From assembly GCA_020284085.1 (NCBI GenBank), contig JACEVL010000495.1, positions 1 through 64,000 of the forward strand: a stretch of DNA of 64,000 bases. The letters are read 5' to 3'. How positions within the stretch are numbered: position 1 is the first letter of the stretch; every line of letters begins with the position of its first letter. A program made the translations under genes and the position numbers. Below are positions 28,902 through 41,900 of the stretch, in pieces. A model generated the notes under the pieces. The model saw only the letters and a list, made by a program, of their open reading frames with translations, searched no databases and was not told the DNA's origin. The DNA is from Aporrectodea caliginosa. Taxonomy: Eukaryota; Annelida; Clitellata; Crassiclitellata; Lumbricidae.

Positions 28902-28971
28902 TTAACCCTTTAATGATGAGCTGCATTGGTTTCCCATACATTTTAGTACATGCATGTCTTTAAAGGGTTAA
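28902..28971. mobile_element. 70-bp TTAA-flanked palindromic mini-element, copy 2
   Basis: Begins TTAACCCTTTAATGATGAG and ends CTTTAAAGGGTTAA, with TTAA at both ends and the same core (GCTGCATTGGTTTCCCA, CATTTTAGTACA). It is exactly the length of copy 1. Confidence 0.75.
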
Positions 28972-29148
28972 GACTGTGTTTGTGGTTAACTACCTCCTAA
29001 TAACATGAACTGGATTTGCTGTAATTATTGGAGCTGCTTCCTTCCCATTCTTATCATAAAATTGACATATTGAACTGTAGAAGGCTGAACATGTTGGAAA
29101 TTTGAATACAATTGACAGGTAGATGAAACTAAGTAGTTATATTGTACC

Positions 29149-29881
29149 TAGGGTTGCCAGATACATGGATATCCTAAGGAGGACACAGAAAGCCGCAAAG
29201 GAGGACACATAAAAATTGAATGTTTCTCTCCGGATTCGGGGTCGAAGTAGCCAAGAAAAGAGGTCACAGTGGAAAGCTGTATGAAATCAATTGAGGCTTT
29301 TTATCATAATGCTGCAAAGTATTTAAGCAATCAATTGCACCTTCTTGATTACGCACAGTATCTCTCTGAGGAACCAACTCTCCGCAGCAAATCCTTGATA
29401 CCAGTAACATGCATAGAACTTCTCAAAAGAAACATTTGCAAATTTTTAGTAACTCTGGCCTCTGGAAAAACGAACTCCACTGTTCATGCAGGAGACTTTC
29501 AAAGAACTGTACAGAACAAACCACAGACACCGCTGCTCTGCTAAAATTAACTCTTTCACCATAGAGTCTCATAGACAGTCCATAGATACATTGTTTGTAA
29601 CATTACTCAGATCATGGACTAGAAACGTCTGGAAGAAACAGAGCTGCAATAAAAAAAATAAGTAACTAGATTTGACTGTTAGCGTGGTAGGGCCCGAGGG
29701 GAACTTAGGGACAACATGCAAGTGTAAAGTCGTTAAAAACTGCCATGAAATAATAGCCAACAGCCCAATACAATAAACATACAAAAGATGGACATTTTCC
29801 AGGCATTTAGCCTTGACTGCCGGATAGAGGATATGAGACCAAAAAGGAGGCCGTCCTTTTGCCGGACGTCAGGTAACCCTA
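29149..29881. mobile_element. non-autonomous hAT-type transposon with 8-bp target duplication
   Basis: The 733-bp element opens TAGGGTTGCC and closes GGTAACCCTA. It is flanked by ATTGTACC on both sides (29141-29148 and 29882-29889). AAGGAGGACAC-type repeats lie near the left end and AAAGGAGGCCGTCC near the right. A plus-strand frame at 29269-29544 (helical, 91 codons, opening on GTG and so not an independent gene) may be a worn transposase fragment; I cannot confirm that. Confidence 0.85.
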
Positions 29882-29889
29882 ATTGTACC

Positions 29890-32553
29890 TTGCATGAGGT
29901 GTAACCTTTGCTAACATACTTGAAACTTTAAGGTTTAGCTTTACTGTTCTGTTTTTAAAGTTGTCACTGTAATCCAGTAAACCTGATAAAATATTACCAG
30001 GTGGTACAATGAATTTCAGTTTCTACTGTAATTTTACCCAGTGAGCTTGAACCTTGAAATATCATTTTCCATTTAAAATTTCAAATACATATTTTCGTTT
30101 TCGTGCCATGACTGAAAGGCAGTCAAATGCCAACGGTTAAATATGTAGGACCAAATAACTTCAGCAAATGAATGGGCGTTAATGAAAACTCCTGTTATAT
30201 TTCTTGCAAATGGGTTTAAACTGAAGCAACAGTTTGGCCATTCATGCTTAAAACAGTCTGTAATTATCACTTCTTGGTGGTTTTATCTGGCAGAGCTGTT
30301 GTTCTGTTGACCATTCTGATGGACTATGATGTACAGAACAACTTGGAGTATTTGAAAAAGGAAATATAAAAATTATACTGGTAGGTGGCATTTTGGTACT
30401 AGATGAATCCTGAGGTAGGATTTACTGTGCATTTTCTGAAGCATGAATTTGCAAGCAATTGATCGAATGCTATATGGTGACAGAAGTTGAGTCAAATTCA
30501 GTGTGACTTCCGACCGGTATTCCTATGAGCAGGCCATTTGGGTGGAAAGTTGGTCAAGTGAAAAGTCATAAATGTTTGTCCCTTTTTGAACTATCATTTT
30601 GATCTAGAAATCTGTTTCAAAATGTCGAAATTTTAGTAGCATCAATTTTTTACTGACTGATAGATGAACTAAGCATTGAAGCCAAATCTAAAGTTTTCAA
30701 GTGTTTTATACAGATAATTCTGCAGTGTATTTCTTATTCAAAGCATTCATAACACTTGAAACTGTATGAGTCGAGAAGTTGATTATTTTTAGGATTTCTT
30801 TAAATTTCGTAGTTTGCATGTTAGATTATTCAGTCATTAATGCTCATATTTCTATCTTCTTTAGAGTTGTTTGCTTATAAATCAATTGGTCAATCTGTGG
30901 TACGCAATATGTAGTCGAATTCAAATAGTCGTTTGAGGCACAAAATGAAAATGCCTGCATACAGTTAAATAATACAAGAAGCTGATTGTGATGCTGGTTA
31001 CTAATGCAAAAATGAGAATAATGTGAACTTCTTTTTGTTTCCACAATATTTAACATAGAAATGCATAAATGTCTTCAAACTTGCCTCAGTCCAACTCAAA
31101 GAAATACAGATTAGTCATGACAGTCATTCTTTTGTTATGTTAAACCTTGTTACTGTTTGTCTTTGAAAATCTATATCCTTTGCTCATGTTATCATTATAA
31201 ACCGATAAGAATCATGCATGGTGTTGTATCATGGACACGGCTGCGCTCGGCTGAGTTTGCCACTAGAGATTTTGTTCCATGATTTTAGCGTCGGCACATC
31301 ATAGGGTGAAACCAAACAGGGACAAGTTATTGAGTGAAGGGATCCTGTTATCTGCAACACAGGATTCCTTTGGTCTAAGCTAGCTAAACAAATTCCACAT
31401 TAGTCATAAAGTCTAATCAATACCAATCCCGGTATTTAAATGAAGTCAGGGTTTGTGAGGAGTGGAGCATTTGGTGAACCCTGCATGGTATCACAGAAGA
31501 TGTTTCAAATGTGGACAACATTTAGAAATGTGTACAATTGTTGTATGTCATAAATTGTTTAGCATGTGAAAATATTCAGAGTTTTCTGCTTAATTTTATA
31601 TTTTTTAAATGTCAAAGTGCTGCTGAAATGTTCCATGTAATTTTTACTTATGTGGAAAATTACTTTGTTGGTTGAAAGAGAAGGTATGGTAAAGCATGAT
31701 AACAAAATCCAAATCACTTTAAATATTACTCTAGTCTGTAAATATTGTTGTCCCTCATAGCTTACCAATATCTCGTATGAAACTGTATAAAACAAGCTTT
31801 TTATGATTTTTCAGTGCTTAGCCTGATCTTTAGCCTAAAACATGAAATCATAGTATTTAGTGAGTCACAGATTTTATCAATCTTCTGGTCTTTCAATTAT
31901 TTTGCTACTGTTTTATTTGGTGAGTGATGCAAAAGGAAAACTAACCATGGAAGAAGTTGATAGTCTTACCGTGTGAACACCAACAGCCAGGTTTAGGTAT
32001 GCCATTGGTGCATTTTAACTTCAGAACTATAGAACTTAATAATTGGCAATTAACTTTTTGATATCAGTAAATTTAAGTCAGGAACACAACACGATGTCGG
32101 TACTGATTATGAAATTTTGAGGTCCTTACATAAACTGCACTTTTATGTTTGCTTTTCATCCATAGACTGCACTTCAGTTTCATTATTTGTGGATATGCAG
32201 TGATTGCAGCATATCTTTATGACTTAAATAATTTTATTGGTTCTATAGTTGATGAACAAAGTACTGTTCAGAACTAATCAAAACGTATAGTTACAGGAAG
32301 ACATTTCCAGAAAAGTGGACCACTTGACTGAAATTGAATGCCTTCGAGGGAGTTACGTGTGAGGACAGTGCAGTTATTGTATTGTATTTGTATTGTATCT
32401 GTACATTTATTTGGCACCACTCACAGTGCTAAACCAATCAGAGGCGCTAACAGTGCACGAGACCCAGAGAAAATAAGGCAATCTTTAAGCAGCAAAATGA
32501 TGCAGGGAAGCCCCCAGCTTGAAGCAATGAGTGAGTCATGTGAATGTTATGCA
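29890..32553. other. intergenic stretch without recognised features
   Basis: AT-rich unique-looking sequence. Short open frames here have no recognisable domains or splice context. I see no repeat boundary. Confidence 0.4.
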
Positions 32554-32561
32554 TCCTAAGG

Positions 32562-32759
32562 CAGTGCATATTTTAACGGATTTGGACTACTGGGACAGTC
32601 TGCTACACCACTTTCAATGTCCTTGGAAACTAACATCGAAAGTTGAGTATTACCAGAGAAATCACCAAAACTACTGGGACAAATCCTAAAACTACTGGGG
32701 CAAATCCTAAAACTACTGGGACATTTGTCCTAGTAGTTATACAGTTAAAATATGCACTG
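32562..32759. mobile_element. 198-bp hAT-type MITE with 8-bp target duplication
   Basis: Terminal inverted repeats CAGTGCATATTTTAAC and GTTAAAATATGCACTG are perfect. The flanks are identical TCCTAAGG copies (32554-32561 and 32760-32767). Inside, AAACTACTGGGACAAATCC is repeated about three times in tandem (about 32665-32722). There is no coding capacity. Confidence 0.92.
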
Positions 32760-33679
32760 TCCTAAGGACATGATAAGCAGACTGAAGATCTGATTGAATT
32801 GAAATTCTCCATTCTAAGACGAATGTTACTGTATTGTGTTGATGAAATTTATGGTGTATCTCAAATTGATAGCTTTTCAGCTACAGTGAAATTCTGTTGG
32901 CCGTAGCCCTGACTTGAATGACATGAATCTCTAACCCTGGTCATAAAACTGGGAGCCACACTTTTTGCTTTCAACTAACACACTGACAGAATATAAATTC
33001 ATGTACCAAACAGTGAAACAGAAAAGCTAAGCTACGTTTATTGGAACAACCTGTCACCTATGAGTTTGCATGCAATCTGCCACCAATGCAGCATTGTACA
33101 GGTGCATAAAACCCTAAAGCTGGCATTGTTATCAAACTGCAAATACTGGTAAACCTTAAACAGTGTCGGGATCATTCATCTGAGCTTCAGCTTAAACGCC
33201 TCAACAATGGGACCATGCCTCTGTGTCGATAGATGAAAAAAGTCTATGTATAAGTTTGTGAAAACCTTTTAATAGATTTATCGTTTTGCGATGTAGCCCA
33301 GGTTTATAATGATGAACTGTTGAAACAGGTTTATGACAAGTGGTTACATAACTTACATTATTTATTGCATTGAGGTTGTTGTAAAATGCGTAAATGAGAT
33401 TTTTGTGAAAACAGTGTAACATAACATTTGAATTGTTTCCATTTATTGCTAATGCTGTGCAATTGCACTTTTTCACATGTTGCACTTCACTTTTGATTCA
33501 TTCGCATCAATATGAAACAGGCTGCTACATAACACTCACAGTGCTAAACCTGCAACATGAGTTCCTTGCATTTTCTTTGCCTGTATTTTGCCAGTGTTTG
33601 AAGATCATTGTGTTTGATGAGGTCTTTAGGTAGTCCATTAAGGAATGTCTCCAGAAACTTACTTACTTTTGACCTCACT

Positions 33680-34040
33680 CAGCTTTTTAGCATTTGATAT
33701 TACCCTCCCCAACGGTGTGGGTCCAGGGAAGGGACTCTAATTAGGATGCAACCCAGTACAGACTGTTTACTGTCTGACTGAAGTTGGTGTTTAACACTCT
33801 CAGGATGAGCTGCATTGGTTTCCCAGTCACTTAGTACATTCTCGTTGTGTTAACCCTTTAACAACGAGCTGCATAGGATTTCCCATGCATTTTAGTACAC
33901 GCTCGTCGTTAAAGGGTTAAAGCACCGGCTGTGCTGAAACAACTGTACTGCATTTAGGTGTGGATGTCTGCATTGGGCTTAACCACCTGGTCTTGATTTG
34001 GGTGACCCATCCTTCCCCTCTCTGAGGACGTCCTTATGGA
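33680..34040. repeat. dispersed repeat also found at 63340-63655
   Basis: Shared blocks include GCATTTGATATTACCCTC, the phrase ACTGTTTACTGTCTGACTGA, and GGATGTCTGCATTGGGC-like sequence. The two copies are diverged and differ by insertions, including the palindromic elements here. The class is unknown. Confidence 0.45.
33791..33920. mobile_element. two adjoining TTAA palindromic mini-elements (copies 3 and 4)
   Basis: Copy 4 (33850-33920) is well preserved: TTAACCCTTTAACAACGAG ... CTCGTCGTTAAAGGGTTAA. Copy 3 (33791-33853) is a decayed version whose right TTAA is the left TTAA of copy 4. One therefore inserted into the target site at the other's edge. Confidence 0.75.
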
Positions 34041-37000
34041 ATACCCCTTGTGTTCTCAGATTGGAAACATTCGTTTTGAGTTTACTTTAAGAGTCACCAT
34101 CAAATGTGCACTTGACGATTACTGTGGCCTTGTTTTTACATTCTTGCTGAAGGAACTTTACTTATCACAAATTACTTAAGTCAACAGCGTGTTACTTCAT
34201 GATTTTGGAGGAAGGCACTGTAAATTAACTGTTGTGTTGTTGTGTATCATGTGTTGGTTGAACCATTGTAAGATGGAAGTTTTAAGAGATTATCAATGTA
34301 TTTTGAATTTGAAGTCCATCTATTGCGCAATTCGTCTAGTAAATGTGGTTCATGGTATGTCCAGCCACCTTGCAAGCATTATGATCGGCAAGATCAAGAG
34401 CCAGTTGTGTACCATTGAAATGTGTTTGTGGACAGACTTCAACAATGTGTGACAATATACATGTAGTTTGCACTGCTGTGGCTTGTCTCCATTTGACAAG
34501 GTTGTATGCACTCAGCAACCCTGGCTCTGCTGTGGAATTGACTGAATGGTTGCTATGTGTTATTTTACTCTGAAATTTGTTAAATTGTAAATAGTAGGCA
34601 TACTATGCAAAGTCAGTTAAGATAAATTTATGTATCTGGTGATTGTGTTGCCTTATGAATCTGTGTCTTTGACAAATGTACATATATTGTGTCACTGTTT
34701 GCAGAAGTTATCATTTTAATGATCAAGGTTCACAATAATCCTATTTTTTCAACTGCAGAGCTGCACCTTGGTTTACATGAAATTAAGCATTATAAAGCAT
34801 TCTTCTTAAAAACGTTTTCCTCATCAAGTTGTCAGCCCACCGGAATATTCTGTCATGTGGTACAGTGTTATGGCCTATAGGTACACAGGATTAAGTTACT
34901 GCTAATTAAGAGGCCATTTGGGCCATCCTGTGTATGTACTCGACTTAGTTGAACAAGTCTTACTGGCTACTTTTGGGGGAAGTTGTCCAGGGTAAGAAAG
35001 AAACCCATTGGTCATGCTGCTGATGGCTGATGAAAGTCCAGCATGAACAGGTCAATTGATGTGAGTCATCCTGTAAAGCATTGACGTGGCAGCCGAAGCC
35101 TATGCCTGAATATGGCGTCAGACGGCAAGAAAACTATTGGACATCTAAATCAAATTAATTAGTAATCCAAAACCCTAGGACATGTTATAAGCCCATATAT
35201 GACAATATTCACATCTGGCACCGGTGACCATACTTCACACTGTCACAGATACTGACCCATTTAGCTACACTGGTTAGACGTAGGGCTACGTATCTGTGAA
35301 TCACCCGGTCAATTCAGTGCAAAATGAGCAGAGCGTATACCTCGACTTTAGAGAAATGCCTACATTTACTTGTCTTATATTGGGACCATCGCATAGGACC
35401 ACACACGCACATGCACCCACACAGGCGAAAATCTACATAACTTTGGGGGTAAAGATTTTTTGGGGGCCGGATTTGCATATTTTTGGGGGACAGATAAGCC
35501 TCAGTCAAAACTTAGGAGGGGACTCTGTTCCCCCATGATTTACCCCACTGCACACACACGCACGCACACACACAAACACACAAGGCATATGCCTCAAAAC
35601 CGTATTATATGGGAATATTATCATGTGAGGTTCATATGCATGCCCTCCAATTTGACATTGCTGTTAGGGAATATGGTTTGGGAGATTACAACGACCCTCT
35701 GCAGTCTGCACCTATTTTTGGCACAACTTATGAGCTATAGGCTAATGCGGACATGACTGTCATGTTGCAAGTCATCCACTTCATAGACCACTTGATGTCG
35801 TCTGACCTGTCTTTAAGACAGACGAAACAATGGGCGTTCAGAGGTATAGCGAGGGTCGTTTAATTAACTGGTCATGAGGATAAACACGTGTGCGACTCCA
35901 TCAATGCAGAGCGTTCCTGCAGGTTGTCATGCGAACACAGTTATAATTTTTAATGGCGTATAACTACAGTATACTAACCCACAGTGGCCGGGAAGTGTTT
36001 CAAAGTTGTGTGAGCCAATCTCAGTCAAGTACATACCTATTATAAGGTGTTTAAAATTATACATTATATCGGATAGGCCTATTAAAGTAGGCCTATATAT
36101 CAGAGCATATATTTTTTCTATAGTATTAATGTTTCCAAACAAGTTGTTTGAACAGGCTCATGCCTCGATCGGCGTCACAAAGCCAAAACGTGTATGGCTC
36201 CGAGGCCCTTGTTGTCCAGCTTAATTAGGCCGAATTGTTCGATGAGGGAGGCCAGACGTTAGGCCTATAGACGTAATACATGTAGGCCTATACAATGCAG
36301 TCTAATTTAAAATGCTCGGAAATGTCGACTGCACATCTACCTCCAACTGTTAAACTAGGAAGTTTGAACGGTAGGTAAAATTTCTGGCATTAGAATGAGG
36401 TATCGTACGTGTAATTAACTTGAGCAACTCTCTAAAAATTCCATAATGGCCGCCACCACCACCATCATCATTATCATCATCATCTATGGGGTGCTTCTCT
36501 CTGGAGTGCTTCCAACCAACGTTGCCAGCCTTCTCTGTTCTGGCCTCTTCTCTAAAGGCATTGTTCGTGTAGGCCCCTTAATCAGAAATTCAGAGCAACT
36601 CCAGATACGATTTAACCCTGAAAATTGTTGAGTGATCGAGCACTCTATAGATAAGATCATAAGAGTATTCGGTGACCTGTTCTTGAGAAACTGAGGACTG
36701 TTGGTAAAATGATTACGGAAGATGTTCCGCCTACTCCGATATAATTAAGGTGTACGTAGCATGTGACTGAACGATAGGTCATATGACCTGGCCTGTGCCG
36801 TGTTGCGAGCACCGGCTGAGCACAGGCACAAAATAATACGAAGGCATCATTAAACAACCCAATTAAAATCTGGGTCACTTCTGTCTCGGTTGATTGGTGG
36901 ATGATTATTTGAGGGCGTTATAATAATACGCATTATCATAATAATTAAGATCAATGGTTATTATATAAGTGTCCGAATCGTGTTGTTTGACAGTTTTCGA

Positions 37001-37890
37001 TGGACTTGTGTATACAACTGATAGAAAGAACAGTAACGTTTCTAGGAGACATTTAGCAGATGTTCGTCGATGGTTCAATGCGTCAGATCACTCAGATGAT
37101 AGATTTTGTAGCGCTGAAACAATCGCAGGTAAATCCCTGCTAATTTTTCAATGAATTTATCGGGTTAGTTATTTATTCAGCTGCCCGTTTGAATGGGTGC
37201 CAGGCCATTTGAGAGCCTCATGTAAGTACCGTAGTAGCCAGAGATTCAGATCGGAAATAATGCGCGATAGGTGTGCGATCCGACCATCTTCACGTACAAA
37301 GGTGCCTAGACGTACGATTTAACCAGTGTAGCTGAACAGGACGTTACGTTTGTACGTTTAACTGATTGTTTGTGTGATTTCAGTTGTTTAGATACCAATC
37401 GTGCTTCTTAAAATATCACAGTTAGATTTGTGAAATACAGACTTTATGCAGTAAAGTGAATATTTAATGGTAGATTGGAAACACACATGACTAGATTAAT
37501 AGATTTATTGGTGTGCTGTACAGAGTGCTTCAAAGTCTTTTTTAATGATTTGTATGTAAGTAATTGTTTTAGCATCTAACTTATTGTATTGGGGGCTGTA
37601 CATTTCAGGTAATACACAGTATATTTTGGGTATGTTGCCATTGGCCGCAATAAAATGGGCGTGGTGCGCCCTCATTGGCCAATTTAAATTGGACAGAGAG
37701 TATGGGTTACCGCGAAATCAATCAATTTCGTTTATTCACAACACCAAGCTGACAGGTCGCAACTTGTTAATGAAATCACGCTTTTACATAAATGACTCTA
37801 CACGCGTGCCGGCAGCCTATCAGGCACCAATCCCTCCGAAATCCTCAAACATTCTTTCTTGTGCTAGTATAGGTTACCATGAGATCCTCA
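34040..37890. other. intergenic stretch upstream of mucolipin
   Basis: Contains a short CA-rich microsatellite (about 35551-35582) and four TAGGCCTA octamers between 36074 and 36290. An open stretch ending in a possible splice donor (about 36969-37128, …ATCGCAG|GTAAAT) has no recognised domain. A CpG- and CCAAT-containing patch near 37645-37685 could be promoter sequence, but nothing ties it to a transcript. Confidence 0.35.
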
Positions 37891-37894
37891 TCAG

Positions 37895-38250
37895 TTCCTT
37901 CTTATGCTAGACACTTCCAGTGTGTATAGCCCATGTATATTTCAGAGTGCATAGCACCCAGGATCTTGAGACTGGTAACCGGTCAATCCCAGCAATTGGA
38001 ATGATTGTGACATCAGTTCGGAAATGGGGATGGGACGGCTTATGAAAATTTCACAGGACTTGCTAGTATTTAAACATAAGTTGCAACTTTTGGATGATTG
38101 TGCAATATGAGCAAGTTCGGATTCAGTAGTAGAAATGCCTGATGCAGGTACCACCAAATAACAGTCATCAGCATACTTTAATAGTTGGTTTCCCACATGG
38201 AGAGCTTTTAGACCAGAAATTGTATCACAAAATTCGGGGAACAACTGTCA
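37895..38250 (-). pseudogene. LINE reverse transcriptase fragment
   Basis: The minus-strand translation has LKALHVGNQLLKYADDCYLV, including the RT catalytic YADD. SELAHIAQ, LCLNTSKSCEIFI and LLGLTGYQS follow, as in the palm and thumb of jockey/CR1-group elements. Flanking RT sequence is gone. Confidence 0.75.
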
Positions 38251-38805
38251 CTGATACACTTGTAAGATGAGATAATAGGCCTACCACAGAACTTGGTGCA
38301 GTGCACTCGTCGATACAGTAATGCAATTTAATTAGTTTATAATTACCCAATTATACATGAAGTCCGGAATAGATTAAGTAAACATGTTTACACCTCTCTG
38401 TAGAATAGGCTGACCAGAATTTGTTTTGAAAACCCAGGACACTTCATTTAAAATGTACTGACTTTATGAGTAATTGGAGATGGAAAGACAGCATGGTTCC
38501 AAAGCTGCAAATACAGTTACTTATTACCTGGGTATTAGTAAATAGGAACCTCTGTAGCACCATTGTCTAATGCACAAGACATTAATTAATGACACACCAA
38601 ACCCAAGCATTAATCAGGTTTACATCAAGAAGATCACCTAATGTGGATAAGCCTATTTTTATGCCATTTATCACAGTCACCTATGTGAGTTCTAACTTGA
38701 CTCGATTTTTTACCTTCACTATGCCTGTATCGTATCAACAAAATTAAACAGTAATCCAAATATTTAATATGCAATTGGCATACCAATAAATAACATTCTA
38801 TCTAT

Positions 38806-38853
38806 TTGTCTATCTATCCTATCTATCCTATCCTATCTATCTATCTATCTATC
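38806..38853. repeat. TATC microsatellite
   Basis: About ten imperfect TATC units with interspersed CCTATC variants, 94 bases upstream of the mucolipin start codon. Confidence 0.9.
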
Positions 38854-38946
38854 CCAGAAACTAGCTTTAATGTGCAGATCACTATTGCATGGGAGATTGT
38901 GTGCTTTATAGCAGGCATTTAGATAACATTGGCTTTCTCTGAGATC

Positions 38947-41900
38947 ATGGAAAATGGAGAGCGTGACCGTCTTCTTTCCGATGCTTCCCTCCGTTCCTTT
39001 CCAGAAAGTACTGGATCAACAGCGGAGGATGAGTTGCGTCGAAAGTTGAAATACTTTTTCATGAATCCGTGTCAGAAGTTTGTGGCAAAACGTCGACTCC
39101 CATGGAAGTTATTGCTACAATTGGTTAAGGTGGTGCTTGTTACTGTGCAGGTAAGTTTTCATTTTTGACTATTAAAAGTCTTTGATTGGTATAATTTGTT
39201 AGTTTGAATGGGTGAATGACTTAACTCCTGGGGTTAAACATTTTATACCAGAGAATTAGAGGAATGGCTGGATTTTATGCTTCAGTTTGAATAAAAATCT
39301 AATGCAAATACTGATGGGCAAAAGAAATCTGTAGTCAGGAATGGGACACTAGAAAAAACTGTTCTTAAAGCTGAGAAGCCAGACACTCATGATATTAAAC
39401 ATCTTTCTTTCGTCTTGTATGAATTCTGATACTGCGTGGTGTCTTGCATGTTCTCTATTATTTCAATTTGAATAAAATATTGTTGTATTGGCATCTTTGT
39501 TGTCAAGAGTATTCTTTGCTTGGTCCATATTTTATGCATGTGTTGCCTGGAGCGAACTTGTAGAAAAAATTGATCACAACAGTGAATGGTTCATTGTTGA
39601 GGCATCATTCTCTTTTGTTGACAGCCATCAAGAAGGCTCTGCTGTGCATAAATTGTCAAATGATACAGAATTAGTTGCTTCATTCGCCCCAAATGCATTG
39701 TACTCAGCAGTTTCTTGTGCTGTACTTGCTATATCCTGCCTGATGTCATTAACTATTGTGGATGGGTTTAATTGTTGGGTCTTCTTCACATCTGTAAAGG
39801 ACTGCAAGCACAGTTTTTCAGCAACACAAGCATCATTGAGATGAATTTAGAGCTGTAATGTCTTATAGGCTAGTAAGAAGTGCCTTTTGAAGGCACAAGG
39901 TACTTACTAATTACTAAAGAAATGCTCCATTAATTACCAATACATTGATTTGTGTTGAACCATCAGCTTTAATATAGCATTGTTTGCTTGAAGTTTAGGG
40001 GTTTCATCTGTAGACACTATTTATAGACAACTTTGTAGGTTATTCCTTTAACCTGAGGGAATATTTAAATATAATTTGGAATCTATAGTAAATGGCAATT
40101 GGTAATGTTTCAAACTTCTGTGAGGTTTTGTTTTACCTTATTGGTATATTGATTTAACTAAGCTTTGCTTTCAGAGGAGTTCAAGTTGATTGAGTTTCAT
40201 TATTGCTGAGTTTCATTGTCTCTGAGTTTCATTATATCCGAGTTTTATTACCGCTGGAATTGATTGTATTTTTGCAGCTCATCTTGTTTGGAACTTCGCG
40301 TGCATCACACATAGACTTCTTGGAAACGAGTGAAATAGCATTCAAGCATCTCTACCTGAAAGACTGGACCCCATCATATGAGACAATGCCATACCCACCA
40401 GCCATGGGAACTTACGCAGTCTACACAATTGCAGATTTCTACGATGCTGTTAACTTTGTTCTTGATCGAGTTAGTACTGCTTTTATTGATCATTAATCAA
40501 TACTTTATTATGCCCGAAGGCAGAAACAAAACATACATGCACAAATCTGAACAAACATAAAATCAATTAATAACTCTAACTGGAGGCATTTGACATATAT
40601 TTTCAAGTGACAGTAGCATGATGACTGGGATTCATGTGTTTTGCGACATCTACGGCAATGACTGCCAGGGCTGTCTACATCGACTTTACATTACAGTTGG
40701 ATTAACACTAGCGCCATTTTTTTTTTGCTGCCCCTGTGTGTTTCAGTCAACAATCTTTTACACTCAGAATTCTTTTACTGATGGGCTTTGTTTATACATC
40801 AAGGGGTGAATACTAAAGCAATCTTATATTACCATACATTTTAATTATGTTCTAGACTTTGAATTAATGCTCTGTTATCGTATTTTTGCTTTCACTGAAT
40901 AATACATTCATCTCACTAATTAAACATGAAAGATTGTGACAGCTGTGTTTAATTGAAAGGGAAACAGTATTCCTCTCAATTGTTTTGCCTATCAACTTTC
41001 TTCGATGGTCCATCATTATCTTTGTTTTCAATGTTTACATAACATTTTGCATTTTTGCTAAGGGAACGGGAAGTCATAAGATGCAGTTTTCATCATCTGG
41101 TCAATCTTGTTTGCATTTAGTGCTAAAACTAAATGATGAGTGTATATCATGTTTTCAGTTAGCCAAGTACTGATCGGTTTACTTTGATGTAAACACAACC
41201 CCCATGTAGACTATCTAAATGCTCCCACAGCTCATTTCCACTTACTCTGCTGATGTTATACCATGGATTGTTGTCAGTTAGTTTACCATGACTGCCTAAA
41301 GTACTGAATTGTTATGAGTGTGTCCAAATGCTACCAACTTTGCACCAGTTAAATTCAAGGGTGCTAATTGCTAATATGCTATGACTTTATGTTGCAATAT
41401 TAATGATGTAAGTAGAACATCTGAGAGGTCCATAACTTGTGAGCACTGTTTAAATAGCCAGATTCATGCATACACATATGCCTACATACTTGCATGCAAT
41501 CATGCATGAATGTATGTAAGTAGGTATGTAACTACTCTATGTAACTATTCATACATACATACATACATACATACCGATACATATATACATGGACATACAT
41601 AACCAGTGCATTTCACATGTATAAGAGTAGTTAAAGTGTGTTTCCTCTACTTTAACTTGTCTTACTTTATGTTGTCTTGTTTCAGTACAACAAAACAGAA
41701 AAAATTGCCATTGGTACATACCACTTCACTCTGCCCAACAACACCATGGAACCAATACAACTGTGCAAGAATTTCTATGAACAGGGTGTCATCTGGGCAT
41801 TCAACGAATCATACATTTTTGACTCAACACAGGACACAGGCACGCTCTTATTACTATGCATGCAAGCGTTGTGGTGTATACTGGAGCCTCATAAAGTATA

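Noticed and set aside
29269..29544. Independent 91-residue gene
   Set aside because: It opens on GTG, not ATG, and lies wholly inside a hAT-type element with target duplication. It is treated as element interior.
36446..36631. Small secreted protein starting ATGGCC with a run of Ile
   Set aside because: The run of Ile comes from an ATC microsatellite; there is no splice context or recognisable mature domain.
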